The position numbers and the translations under genes were made by a program. The notes under the pieces are model-generated. The model saw only the letters and a list, made by a program, of their open reading frames with translations. It ran no database searches and had not been told where the DNA came from. Below are positions 1-7,480 of a stretch of DNA of 36,520 nt, piece by piece; the stretch's first letter is position 1; the number at the start of each line of letters is the position of its first letter. The DNA is from an uncultured Eubacteriales bacterium (GTDB taxonomy: Bacteria > Bacillota > Clostridia > Oscillospirales > QAMX01): positions 1-36,520 of the forward strand of contig URVL01000004.1 of the NCBI GenBank assembly GCA_900551265.1, given 5' to 3'.

Positions 1-186
1 GTGGATATAGCCGAGCACTTCGCCCTCCCGCTCGGCGACGAAGACGCAGTCTTCTCCGTGCGCCAAAATATGTTCCAGGCTCCGCCGCGTCAACTCCAGC
101 GGATAATCATATCCGAGACTCGTACTGTTAATGCCACAAATTGCGGCGGCGTCCCCGCGTTCGGCAGGGCGTATGGAAAAATCCAT
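1..186 (-). CDS. GNAT-family N-acetyltransferase, 5' part only
   Basis: The first 62 codons of a minus-strand gene that runs off the left edge. The start is the ATG at 186-184, preceded by an AAGAAGGG ribosome binding site. The protein begins MDFSIRPAERGDAAAI, the usual first strand and helix of GNAT acyl-CoA transferases. A second strand (CVFVAEREGEVLGYI, about residues 47-61) matches the FVAE...GEVVGYI core common in the family. The acetyl-CoA binding motif A would lie beyond the edge, so the substrate cannot be judged. It lies 84 bases downstream of smpB on the same strand and may be co-transcribed with it. A plus-strand open frame over this stretch has no ribosome binding site and is a shadow. 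Confidence 0.8.
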   Translation of the reverse strand, partial: MDFSIRPAERGDAAAICGINSTSLGYDYPLELTRRSLEHILAHGEDCVFVAEREGEVLGYIH

Positions 187-270
187 TCGATTCCCTTCTT
201 TCCCGTCATTCTGAAAAAGCCGCACAGGCGCGAAGACTCCGCCGGGAGAAAAGCGTCTGTGCAAAGCGCA

Positions 271-747
271 CTACGTTCTCTCCTTCATCATGCGCTCCAT
301 ATTGCGCGCCGCGTCACGTCGGGCAGCATCCTCACGCTTATCATAGAGCTTTTTCCCTTTTGCAAGGCCCAGCTCCAGCTTGACACGCGGCCCCTTAAAA
401 TAAACCGACAGCGGCACAATCGTACAGCCCTCCAGCTTTACCTGCTGGCTCAACTTCAAAATCTCGCGCCGGTGCATGAGGAGTTTTCGGCTGCGGTCCG
501 GGTCACGGTTGAAGATATTGCCCTTCTCATAGGGGCTGATGTGCATACCATGCACGTAGAGTTCGCCGTTTTTCACGGCGCAGAAAGAATCTTTTAAATT
601 AAGCGTGCCGAGCCGGATGCTTTTCACCTCCGTACCGGAGAGGGAAATCCCCGCCTCAAACCGATCAAGGATAAAATAATCGTGGAATGCCTTTCGGTTG
701 GATGCAACGGTTTTCACCCCGTCTTTTTTGGCGCCGTCCTTTGCCAT
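271..747 (-). CDS. smpB: SsrA-binding protein SmpB
   Basis: A 158-residue protein of normal family length. SmpB binds tmRNA and delivers it to stalled ribosomes for trans-translation. Family features visible are [10 protein letters not shown] (about 16-25), the GTEVKSIR segment that contacts the tmRNA tRNA-like domain (about 37-44), the HISPYE segment, and the basic C-terminal tail with GKKLYDKRE. The ATG at 747 was chosen because a GGAGG lies seven bases upstream and the family starts there. The in-frame extension upstream has no ribosome binding site. It has its own promoter at 840-869. No ssrA (tmRNA) gene is visible beside it, although the two are often neighbours. Confidence 0.97.
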   Translation of the reverse strand: MAKDGAKKDGVKTVASNRKAFHDYFILDRFEAGISLSGTEVKSIRLGTLNLKDSFCAVKNGELYVHGMHISPYEKGNIFNRDPDRSRKLLMHRREILKLSQQVKLEGCTIVPLSVYFKGPRVKLELGLAKGKKLYDKREDAARRDAARNMERMMKERT

Positions 748-839
748 AAGGCTTCCTCCTTTGAAAAAAGGTTCCCCGAAAACAGGCGGGCCGTCCCCAG
801 GCAACCGAATGGATGCGCATGCATGTAAAACATGCCTAA

Positions 840-869
840 ATTATATCACCTGACGGCATACAGCGTCAA
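840..869 (-). promoter_or_regulatory. sigma-A promoter of smpB
   Basis: Read on the minus strand: -35 TTGACG (869-864), 18-base spacer, perfect -10 TATAAT (845-840). This gives a leader of about 85 bases before smpB. The leader contains a small GCATG/CATGC hairpin. Confidence 0.8.
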
Positions 870-880
870 GCGCAGTTTGT

Positions 881-925
881 CGGCGGGCCGCGGCGTTTTT
901 CCGCGCGATTGAGATCGGCCCGCCG
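881..925. repeat. 10-bp perfect inverted repeat with a 25-base loop
   Basis: CGGCGGGCCG at 881-890 is matched by CGGCCCGCCG at 916-925. It lies between the end of the cortex hydrolase gene and the smpB promoter on the minus strand. It may help end transcription of the hydrolase, but the long loop and missing U-tract make this uncertain. Confidence 0.4.
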
Positions 926-976
926 CAACCCGGAAAGTTGGGGTCTTGCCTGTCGCGGCCCATACAGCGTCAGGCC

Positions 977-1795
977 TTACAGTTCGCAGAAATAGTGGTT
1001 TCCGATGACCGCGTAAACCTGATCGTTATAGGGCGCGCCGGAAAAAAACACCACGTCCGCTCCGGTTACGCATTCCGTACCGTCTACGGCGTCGGCCACG
1101 GCCTCATACTGTTCCTCGCCCGGCGTTGTACTCTCAATGAGGGCGGCCGGCGTAAACTGGCCGGTCTGATAGACCACCTCTTCCACAGTATCCGGAAACC
1201 GGTCGGACAAAACGCGGTTCAACACCACCTCCGCGACCGCCACTTGCCCCTCATAGGGTTCGCCGCGCGCTTCCAGATAGACCAGCCGCGCAAGGATTTC
1301 GAGGTCGCCGTCTGAAAGCGCAAGCGACGCATAACGGTCGTCCGTGCCGCCGCAGGACGTATCCGGCGCGGGCGTGTCCACCGTTTCCGCGTCAGGCGGT
1401 AACGCCGTGGATGTACTCGCGGGGTCTGCCGCAGTCTCGGCGGATGCGTCGCTCTCCCCCTGTGCGTGTTCCGCCGCGCCGTCCGGTGCGGAATCACCCG
1501 CTGACGCAGACGGCTCGTCCGGACCGGCGGCAGTCAGTACCGGCCTTTCGTCACCGGGCACTTGCCGGAATGCACGCTGCGCGCTCAGGCGGACGGCCCG
1601 GCTTTTTTCTTTCGCCGGAGCCTCGCTGTAAGCGGCGCCGTCCGGTGCGGCGGCCTCATCTATGTTGTAAACAGCGCCTGTATCGCCGAAATCCTCCTGC
1701 GCGCGGGTCGCGTTTGCATAAAGAGCCGCGCCAAAGGTCAGAATCATGGCAAGCGCAAGAATGATCGCCGTAATACGTATGCTCGTTTTTCTCAT
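977..1795 (-). CDS. Cell wall hydrolase, SleB/CwlJ family, membrane-anchored
   Basis: A 272-residue protein. Residues 8-27 form a hydrophobic signal or anchor segment. Residues 30-155 are a low-complexity Ala/Asp/Pro/Ser linker. The C-terminal 110 residues are a Hydrolase_2 (SleB/CwlJ) domain: YLEARGE at 173-179 with the catalytic Glu175, QVAVAEVVLNRV (184-195), and QFTPA (213-217). SleB-type enzymes are lytic transglycosylases that degrade spore cortex during germination, although this subfamily also includes vegetative wall hydrolases. The start is the ATG at 1795, because the GAGAGGA ribosome binding site would otherwise sit inside the TTG-initiated extension. No obvious sigma-A promoter is seen upstream, which fits forespore-specific expression but does not prove it. 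Confidence 0.9.
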   Translation of the reverse strand: MRKTSIRITAIILALAMILTFGAALYANATRAQEDFGDTGAVYNIDEAAAPDGAAYSEAPAKEKSRAVRLSAQRAFRQVPGDERPVLTAAGPDEPSASAGDSAPDGAAEHAQGESDASAETAADPASTSTALPPDAETVDTPAPDTSCGGTDDRYASLALSDGDLEILARLVYLEARGEPYEGQVAVAEVVLNRVLSDRFPDTVEEVVYQTGQFTPAALIESTTPGEEQYEAVADAVDGTECVTGADVVFFSGAPYNDQVYAVIGNHYFCEL

Positions 1796-1931
1796 ATGTC
1801 GTCCTCTCAAAGCTCTTGATGATAAACAAAAGGCGCCGTGTCGGGAACGCGGGAGTTTCCTTTGTCTCAGGCAAAACCCAAGTTCAGCTTATGCAGGCGG
1901 AAATGGATTTATGCCGGTGTAAAGAGGACGA

Positions 1932-1966
1932 AACCCGCTCCGCCGTATAACGGTGCGGAGCGGGTT
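1932..1966 (-). terminator. Intrinsic terminator of the second GNAT gene
   Basis: A perfect 12-bp stem (AACCCGCTCCGC 1932-1943 with 1955-1966) just after the GNAT stop codon. On the minus strand it is followed by a pyrimidine-rich TTTCGTCCTCTTT. Confidence 0.75.
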
Positions 1967-1972
1967 AATCGT

Positions 1973-2536
1973 TTAAGCGTTATTTTGCGGGGTAAAGCTG
2001 CGAAACGTCACGTTCCCCACGGTGTACGGTCCGACCGTATGAAGCAGCAGCGCGGCGTAATCGTCAAAGGGCACGTTGCGTCCACCATCGGAGAGAATGA
2101 GCATGTCCACGCCGAACAGTTTGACAGCAAGTCCCGTCGGGAGAATCCCGTTTCGGATGTAGAAGTTCCGGCGGCGTTCCTGAATTTCCGTTTCCGGCTC
2201 TTCAATTTCCAGAAAAAGCAGCCGGTCGGGATAGCGGGCGCGAAGCAGACCCAATCCTGACGCGCCGATGCCATGATTTCGAAATGCAGGCGAGACGGCA
2301 AGATAATCAATCAGCACATATGGCCCGTCCAGCAATGTCACCGCCAGCCCGGCAAATATTCCGTCAAAACGAATGGAGAGCAGCTCTGCCGTTCCCTCCG
2401 CCGCGCGTGTTTTCAAAAGCGCAAACGGTTTTCGTTCGCTTGCAGGAAACGCATCGCAGTAGAGCGCTTCATATGCCGAAAGCTCTGTCTCCGCTACAGG
2501 TTCCAGCCGGATATCCGGTGTCTTATCTTGACTCAT
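1973..2536 (-). CDS. GNAT-family N-acetyltransferase
   Basis: A 187-residue protein. The GNAT core is visible: IDYLAVSPAFRNHGIGASGL (about 76-95), with the R/Q-x-x-G-x-G acetyl-CoA pyrophosphate-binding signature as RNHGIG at 86-91. It is followed by LLFLEIEEP and the NFYIRNGI segment typical of the last strands. The substrate cannot be predicted. The ATG at 2536 has AGGAGGA seven bases upstream. An intrinsic terminator lies only about 20 bases before this start, leaving no room for a separate promoter behind it. Expression therefore probably depends on readthrough from nadE. A terminator follows the gene. Confidence 0.88.
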   Translation of the reverse strand: MSQDKTPDIRLEPVAETELSAYEALYCDAFPASERKPFALLKTRAAEGTAELLSIRFDGIFAGLAVTLLDGPYVLIDYLAVSPAFRNHGIGASGLGLLRARYPDRLLFLEIEEPETEIQERRRNFYIRNGILPTGLAVKLFGVDMLILSDGGRNVPFDDYAALLLHTVGPYTVGNVTFRSFTPQNNA

Positions 2537-2555
2537 AAACAGTTCCTCCTGATAT

Positions 2556-2584
2556 AAAAAACCGCCGCTTCCAGGAAGCGGCGG
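2556..2584 (-). terminator. Intrinsic terminator after nadE
   Basis: A GC-rich stem (CCGCCGCTTCC 2562-2572 with GGAAGCGGCGG 2574-2584; the closing bases form the loop) followed on the minus strand by six U residues (2561-2556). It sits directly in front of the ribosome binding site of the downstream GNAT gene. Confidence 0.88.
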
Positions 2585-2591
2585 CCGGGTT

Positions 2592-3323
2592 TTATGCGCC
2601 GTAACGCGGCGGATCGGTGCGCTTGTGCTGCGTTGCGCGGTGATAGCGTTCGATCTTCGCCTGTGCGTCCGGATCGGCGGTACGTCCTGTCAGGATGACG
2701 TCGTCAATCTGCCGGTAGGTCACGCCGAGCTGTCCCTCGTCCGTCTGCCCCTCAAAAAGTCCTGCCGACGGCGCCTTGCGGCGGATATGCTCCGGCGCGC
2801 CGAGATAGTCCAGAAATTCATAGATTTCCGTCACGGTCAGGTCATAAATGGGATTAAAGTCGTACGCGCCGTCCCCCCACTTCGTAAAATAGCCGACGTA
2901 CGATTCACTGCGGTTCCCGGTACCGGCAACCAGCGCGCCCCGGCTCTGCGCGACGGCGTAATCCACCGTCATACGAAGCCGCGGAGCGATATTCGACATG
3001 GCCTCCGGCGTCACATCCTGCGACTTTGTAATGGCGTCAAGCATCGCCTCCCGCACGGCAGTGAGGTCCACCGTAATGTGCGCAATATGGAACTGCTCGC
3101 ACAGCGCCACGGCGTCCGCCATATCCTCGCCGTAATTGCGCTTTGCATGGCACGGCATCATGATGGCAAGCGTATCCTCACACGCCATTTTGCACAGGAT
3201 GCCAACCAACGCACAGTCCTTTCCGCCGGAGTTGGCGAACACCAACGCATTCGCATGCGCATCCGCCATCACGCTGCGGATAAACGCCACGCGCTCTTCT
3301 ACTTCCCGGGCATAGTCTCTCAT
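2592..3323 (-). CDS. nadE: Ammonia-dependent NAD(+) synthetase
   Basis: A 243-residue protein that adenylates and amidates deaminated NAD, the last step of NAD synthesis. NadE features: a PP-loop at 32-37, GTGNRSE (134-140), TKWGDGAYDFNPI (147-159), and the C-terminal lid segment RRKAPSAGLFEGQTDEGQLG. The PP-loop reads SGGKDC instead of the usual SGGxDS. The last serine is a cysteine, and lysine takes the x position as in QueC-like enzymes. No glutaminase domain is present. The ATG at 3323 has AGGAGGA six bases upstream. It lies 14 bases downstream of the HGSNAT-like gene, in a run with ychF and rpe, and ends in a strong terminator. Confidence 0.93.
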   Translation of the reverse strand: MRDYAREVEERVAFIRSVMADAHANALVFANSGGKDCALVGILCKMACEDTLAIMMPCHAKRNYGEDMADAVALCEQFHIAHITVDLTAVREAMLDAITKSQDVTPEAMSNIAPRLRMTVDYAVAQSRGALVAGTGNRSESYVGYFTKWGDGAYDFNPIYDLTVTEIYEFLDYLGAPEHIRRKAPSAGLFEGQTDEGQLGVTYRQIDDVILTGRTADPDAQAKIERYHRATQHKRTDPPRYGA

Positions 3324-3337
3324 AACAAATCCTCCTG

Positions 3338-4063
3338 TCAAATGGTTAGCCGGTCGGCAATGACAAGCATCACGCCAAGGATCACCGGCTGATGCGCAAG
3401 GTAGATAATCAGGCTATGGCGCCCGATATAGGCCAGCCATGCGCAGCGGATCTCATAAAACCACGCGGGCAGGCGGTGCCCAAAAATGGCTGGCCCGGCC
3501 CACGCGCCGAACAAATAAACAAAAATCCAGGGGAGCAGCGGAAAATAGTCCGCCGAGAAAAAGTCCGCCGTCGGGAAACCAAAAATCCAAAGTCCCGGGA
3601 CATCCGTACGCACGACGTCGGTCAGGACAAATGTTACGGCCGTCAGTATCACCCACAGCCACGGCTGTATGCTGTCTGGAATGCGGGAAATTGCGGGCCG
3701 CAGGAGCGCATAGAGCAGGGTGCACGCCGCCAGGCAGTGCAGAATCCCAAATACGATGAAAGCGTCATGGTTCCCGATCCAGGTTACAAGCGACACGCCC
3801 GCGGCAACGGCGGCCAGTTCCAGCCCCCGCCGCAGGTTCGAACGTGAGATCGACGAGGACGCGCCGGAGAGCAGAATAAACAAATATGCGCCGATATAAT
3901 GGATGGTCAGTCGGATGGGGTTATCAAAAAAGCGGTACGGCACGCCGAGATACGACACACAGTCGTATAAAATATGGTCACAGATCATGCCGAGGATCAA
4001 AACGCCGCGGATCACGTCCAGCGCTTCAATGCGTTCGCGGCGCGGTTTCGCGGCCTCCGTCAT
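3338..4063 (-). CDS. Heparan-alpha-glucosaminide N-acetyltransferase-like (DUF1624) membrane protein
   Basis: A 241-residue polytopic membrane protein with about seven hydrophobic segments. The N-terminal signature RIEALDVIRG (11-20) followed by GMICDH matches the HGSNAT_cat/DUF1624 family, relatives of membrane acyltransferases that move acetyl groups across the membrane onto sugars. The bacterial substrate is not known. The start is the ATG at 4063, which overlaps the ychF stop by four bases (ATGA) and suggests translational coupling. The longer in-frame extension lies inside ychF and is discarded. The small size is normal for the short bacterial version. nadE begins 14 bases after its stop. 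Confidence 0.85.
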   Translation of the reverse strand: MTEAAKPRRERIEALDVIRGVLILGMICDHILYDCVSYLGVPYRFFDNPIRLTIHYIGAYLFILLSGASSSISRSNLRRGLELAAVAAGVSLVTWIGNHDAFIVFGILHCLAACTLLYALLRPAISRIPDSIQPWLWVILTAVTFVLTDVVRTDVPGLWIFGFPTADFFSADYFPLLPWIFVYLFGAWAGPAIFGHRLPAWFYEIRCAWLAYIGRHSLIIYLAHQPVILGVMLVIADRLTI

Positions 4064-5151
4064 ACGTTGAAACGATAGAGCACCACGTCTCCATCCTGCA
4101 TCACGTAATCGCGTCCCTCGCTGCGTACCAGGCCGCGTTCCTTCGCCGCCGCCATGGACCCGCACGCCACCAGATCGTCAAACGAGACGCATTCGGCACG
4201 TATGAATCCACGTTCAAAGTCGGAGTGGATTTTTCCGGCGGCCTGCGGGGCGCGGGTGCCGCGTTCGATCGTCCAGGCGCGAACCTCTTTGGGACCGGCG
4301 GTCAGGTAAGAAATCAGGCCGAGCTGCTCATAGCTCAGCTTAATCAGACGCGAAAGTCCGCTCTCGCGGATGCCCAGCTCCTCCATAAACATCCCGCGCT
4401 CCTCTGCGTCGAGCTGGGAAATCTCCTGTTCAAGCTTCGCACAGATGGGCAGAACGCGCGCGTCCTCCGCCTGGGCAATCGCGCTGACTTTCCGGTACAG
4501 CGGATTGTTTTCATAGTCTGCGAATCCGTTCTCGTCGAGATTGGCCGCATAGATGACGGGCTTTGCCGAGATCAGCGCTACGGAGCGCACAAGCTCGCGC
4601 TCCTCGTCCGTGCAGTCGAAGGTGCGCGCGGGCTGCTCAGACTCCAGATGCGCCATCAGCCGCTTGAAGAGGTCCACTTCCGCCAGGTATTTACGGTCGC
4701 CCTTGGCCAGCTTTTCGCTGCGGTCAATGCGGCGCGCCAGCACCTCCATATCGGAGAGGATCAGCTCCAGATTAATTGTGACAATATCGTCCGCCGGGTC
4801 GAGCGACCCGGAAACGTGAACAACATTTTCATCCTCAAAGCAGCGCACAACGTGGACAATCGCGTCCACCTCGCGGATATTGGCCAAAAACTTGTTGCCG
4901 AGTCCCTCGCCACGGGACGCGCCCCGCACAAGCCCCGCGATATCCACAAACTCAATGACGGCGGGGGTATACTTCTCCGGATGATACATCTCCGCCAGCA
5001 CATCCAGACGCTCGTCCGGCACGGGAACGACGCCGACATTCGGGTCAATGGTGCAGAACGGATAATTTGCGGCCTCGGCCGCAGAATTTGTGATTGCGTT
5101 AAAAAGCGTGCTCTTGCCGACGTTCGGCAAGCCCACAATGCCCATTTGCAT
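4060..5151 (-). CDS. ychF: Redox-regulated ATPase YchF (OLA1 family)
   Basis: A 363-residue protein, the typical YchF length. It is an Obg-related P-loop NTPase that binds ribosomes and prefers ATP. G1 is GLPNVGKST (7-15), G3 is [14 protein letters not shown] (70-83), and the G4 position carries NLDE, the variant expected for ATP rather than GTP preference. A coiled-coil insertion lies in the middle, and the C-terminal TGS domain includes [20 protein letters not shown]. The ribosome binding site GGAGGA lies inside the last codons of rpe, and its stop overlaps the next gene. This is the middle gene of a coupled cluster. Confidence 0.97.
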   Translation of the reverse strand: MQMGIVGLPNVGKSTLFNAITNSAAEAANYPFCTIDPNVGVVPVPDERLDVLAEMYHPEKYTPAVIEFVDIAGLVRGASRGEGLGNKFLANIREVDAIVHVVRCFEDENVVHVSGSLDPADDIVTINLELILSDMEVLARRIDRSEKLAKGDRKYLAEVDLFKRLMAHLESEQPARTFDCTDEERELVRSVALISAKPVIYAANLDENGFADYENNPLYRKVSAIAQAEDARVLPICAKLEQEISQLDAEERGMFMEELGIRESGLSRLIKLSYEQLGLISYLTAGPKEVRAWTIERGTRAPQAAGKIHSDFERGFIRAECVSFDDLVACGSMAAAKERGLVRSEGRDYVMQDGDVVLYRFNV

Positions 5152-5154
5152 ACT

Positions 5155-5811
5155 TTATTCCTCCGTTTTCCGGCGCAGCTCGCACAGCGCCTCGCCTGGG
5201 TCCGCGGCGGCGAATACCGCCGACCCGGCAACGATGACATTCGCGCCATACCCGGCGATTTCCGCGACGTTATCCTGTGTTACGCCGCCGTCGATTTCAA
5301 TATCGCAGGCATAGCCCCGCTCCTCAATGATGCGCCGCAGCTCCCGAATTTTCCGGACGGTCTGCATCATGAACCCCTGCCCGCCGAATCCCGGCTCTAC
5401 CGTCATGATGAGCACCATGTCAAGCTCCGGCAAAAGCGGCAGAACGTCCGAAAGCGGCGTCGCAGGTTTGATGGAAACGGACGGCCGCGCGCCCAGCTCC
5501 CGAATCCGGCGCACCTGCGCGCGCGTATCGCCCGCGCTTTCCAGATGCACCGTGACAATGTCCGCGCCCGCACCAATGAACGCTTCCAGATACCGGTCCG
5601 GTTCGCTGATCATCAGGTGTACGTCCAGGGGAAGGGCCGTGCAGGCACGTACGGAACGCAAAACTGGCAGTCCAAACGATATGTTCGGCACAAAATGCCC
5701 GTCCATCACATCAAAATGCAGGTAATCCGCACCGGCCTGTTCCACGGCGCGGATGTCGCGTCCCAGCGCGGCAAAGTCCGCGGCAAGTATCGAGGGGGAA
5801 AACTTAATCAT
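5155..5811 (-). CDS. rpe: Ribulose-phosphate 3-epimerase
   Basis: A 218-residue TIM-barrel enzyme interconverting ribulose-5-phosphate and xylulose-5-phosphate in the pentose phosphate pathway. Signatures: SPSILAADF (5-13), HFDVMDGHFVPNISFG (32-47) with metal and catalytic Asp36, DVHLMI (63-68), MTVEPGFGGQGFM, and the second catalytic Asp in EIDGGV. The ATG at 5811 with an AGGGTGG site fits the family N-terminus; the upstream in-frame extension does not. It is the first gene of the rpe-ychF-HGSNAT-nadE run. Transketolase and a transaldolase-like gene occur elsewhere in the window. Confidence 0.96.
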   Translation of the reverse strand: MIKFSPSILAADFAALGRDIRAVEQAGADYLHFDVMDGHFVPNISFGLPVLRSVRACTALPLDVHLMISEPDRYLEAFIGAGADIVTVHLESAGDTRAQVRRIRELGARPSVSIKPATPLSDVLPLLPELDMVLIMTVEPGFGGQGFMMQTVRKIRELRRIIEERGYACDIEIDGGVTQDNVAEIAGYGANVIVAGSAVFAAADPGEALCELRRKTEE

Positions 5812-6001
5812 AATTGCCACCCTGGTAAAAAAATTTCTTGGAAAGGAAAGCGCACCCCGCGCGGCAGCAAAAGGGTTCCGGGCGAAAAAACGCCGTCCCG
5901 GATCACATTCGCGCGTTCCGGCAAGCGGCCCGGCCAACCAGACGGGGGAACCGTCCGGCAAAAATCACATATATTTGAATGAGGGCCCTTTCCTCCCGAA
6001 C
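5812..6001. other. Non-coding gap upstream of rpe
   Basis: No gene found. It should hold the rpe promoter, but I see no convincing -35/-10 pair. The AT-rich stretch at 5960-5980 is the best place to look. An imperfect hairpin with a CCGGG/CCCGG stem and an A-rich loop lies at 5878-5901. Confidence 0.5.
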
Positions 6002-6074
6002 GAACGGCCGACTATCCCGGCATGCCGCCGGCGGCATAGCCGTTCAGATACCCCCGCCGGCAACCCGGCGGGGG
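6002..6074. repeat. Compound inverted-repeat region between metY and rpe
   Basis: GAACGGC (6002-6008) pairs with GCCGTTC (6039-6045) and encloses a perfect 16-bp palindrome, ATGCCGCCGGCGGCAT (6022-6037). Five bases later comes a second stem, CCCCCGCCGG (6051-6060) with CCGGCGGGGG (6065-6074). The second stem is probably the metY terminator, although its U-tract is poor. The first structure has no clear role. Confidence 0.6.
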
Positions 6075-6108
6075 AATTTGCATCTTCAGAAAATCCGCTC
6101 TATACGGC

Positions 6109-7377
6109 TTACACGGCGGCCAGCGCCTGCTCAATGTCTGCGATGATATCCTCGATGCTCTCACAGCCGCAGGAGAAGCGGATGAGGCCGGGCGTAATGC
6201 CCGCAGCCACGAGCATCTCTTCGGAGAGCTGCCGGTGCGTAGAGCTGGCCGGGTGCAGAACCACCGTGCGGATATCCGCGACGTGGACAACCTGCGAGGC
6301 AAGCTTCAAGTGGTCGAGGAACCGCGCCGCGCCCGCGCGTCCGCCCGCAACAACGGCGGAAATCACGCCGGAGCAGCCGTCCGGCAAATACTTTGCCACA
6401 AGCTCATGCTGCGGGTGGCTGGGAAGCGCCGGATATTTCACGCTCTCAAACTTCGGGGAGGCCGCCATATAATTTGCCACGGCCTCCGCATTCCGGCTGT
6501 GCCGTTCCATACGCAGCGGCAGCGTCTCGAGGCCAAGATTTAACAGAAACGCGTTCATAGCGGACGGATATACGCCGAGATCGCGCACGAGCTGCACACG
6601 CAGCTTTGTGATATACGCCGCGCGGCCGAACTTTTCCGTATAAACAATGCCGTGATAGCTCTCATCCGGCGTCGTAAGGCCCGGATATTTGCCGGATGCC
6701 GTCCAGTCAAAGTTTCCGCTGTCCACCACAACACCGCCGACAACAACCGCATGCCCGTCCATATACTTCGTTGTGGAATGAATTACAATATCCGCGCCAA
6801 ACGCAATCGGACGGCAAAGCACCGGCGTCGCAAACGTATTGTCGACAATCAGCGGCACGCCGTGCGCGTGTGCAACGCGTGCAAAGCGCTCGATATCCAA
6901 AAGGTCGATGGACGGATTCGAAATCGTCTCGCCAAACACCGCACGGGTATTCTCGCGGAACGCGGCATGGAGCTCCTCGTCGCTCGCATTGCAGTCAACG
7001 AACGTGACGTCAATGCCGAAGCGTTTCATCGTAACGGAGAGAAGGTTCGTCGTACCGCCGTAAATCTGCGCGCAGGCGATGAAATGATCTCCCGCGGAGA
7101 GGATGTTCGTCAGCGACAGGAAGGTCGCAGACTGTCCGGACGTCGTGCACACGGCGCCCACGCCGCCCTCGAGCGCGGCAATCTTCTCTTCCACATACGC
7201 TACGGTCGGGTTGGAAATGCGCGAGTACATATGCCCATCCACCGCGAGATCAAAAAGCTTGCCGATATGCTCGGTCGAGTCGTACTCATACGTGGTACTC
7301 TGGTAAATGGGCAGGACATGCGGCTCGCCGTTTCCCGGCTGGTAGCCTGCATGCAGGCACAGGGTATCAATGTTCAT
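6109..7377 (-). CDS. metY: O-acetylhomoserine aminocarboxypropyltransferase / sulfhydrylase
   Basis: A 422-residue PLP enzyme of the Cys/Met metabolism family, close to the usual MetY length. It makes homocysteine or methionine from O-acetylhomoserine and a sulfide or thiol. Features: LHAGYQPGNGEPHVLPIYQSTTY-type N-terminus in two blocks, YSRISNPT (about 51-58), DNTFATP, and the PLP-lysine segment HSTTKYMDGH. The C-terminal RFSCGCESIEDIIAD replaces the common RLSVGIE with cysteines. The ATG at 7377 has AAGGAG upstream. It follows the isomerase gene and its terminator by about 40 bases, and a HutC-type operator-like site lies just upstream. Related gamma-lyases cannot be fully excluded. Confidence 0.92.
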   Translation of the reverse strand: MNIDTLCLHAGYQPGNGEPHVLPIYQSTTYEYDSTEHIGKLFDLAVDGHMYSRISNPTVAYVEEKIAALEGGVGAVCTTSGQSATFLSLTNILSAGDHFIACAQIYGGTTNLLSVTMKRFGIDVTFVDCNASDEELHAAFRENTRAVFGETISNPSIDLLDIERFARVAHAHGVPLIVDNTFATPVLCRPIAFGADIVIHSTTKYMDGHAVVVGGVVVDSGNFDWTASGKYPGLTTPDESYHGIVYTEKFGRAAYITKLRVQLVRDLGVYPSAMNAFLLNLGLETLPLRMERHSRNAEAVANYMAASPKFESVKYPALPSHPQHELVAKYLPDGCSGVISAVVAGGRAGAARFLDHLKLASQVVHVADIRTVVLHPASSTHRQLSEEMLVAAGITPGLIRFSCGCESIEDIIADIEQALAAV

Positions 7378-7391
7378 GTGTGGTCTCCTTA

Positions 7392-7419
7392 TTTATACTT
7401 GTCTATACAGGAACGCAAA
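7392..7419 (-). promoter_or_regulatory. Possible weak promoter of metY with an operator-like site
   Basis: Minus strand: -10 TATAAA (7397-7392) with a weak -35 TTTGCG (7419-7414) and a 16-base spacer. Between them is GTATAGAC (7408-7401), an exact match to the GTMTAKAC consensus of HutC-type GntR regulators. The predicted transcript start would fall in the ribosome binding site, so the promoter itself is doubtful. Confidence 0.35.
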
Positions 7420-7447
7420 GCGGGCGGAGGGACTTCCCTCCGCCCGC
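7420..7447 (-). terminator. Intrinsic terminator of the isomerase gene
   Basis: A perfect 12-bp GC-rich stem (7420-7431 with 7436-7447, four-base loop), followed on the minus strand by TTTGCGTTCC. It lies 33 bases after the isomerase stop. Confidence 0.78.
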
Positions 7448-7480
7448 AAACGCTGTTCTCCTTTACGGACGGATGGGACT

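Noticed and set aside
1..597. A plus-strand frame covering the left edge
   Set aside because: It overlaps the GNAT fragment and smpB on the other strand, both supported by motifs.
750..976. Possible ssrA (tmRNA) beside smpB
   Set aside because: I found no tRNA-like ends or Ala-rich tag frame here; the stretch holds only the smpB promoter and an inverted repeat.
3886..5982. A 698-codon plus-strand open frame
   Set aside because: It is antisense to HGSNAT, ychF and rpe, all of which have clear family motifs and ribosome binding sites. The frame has no recognisable domain and results from GC-biased third codon positions.
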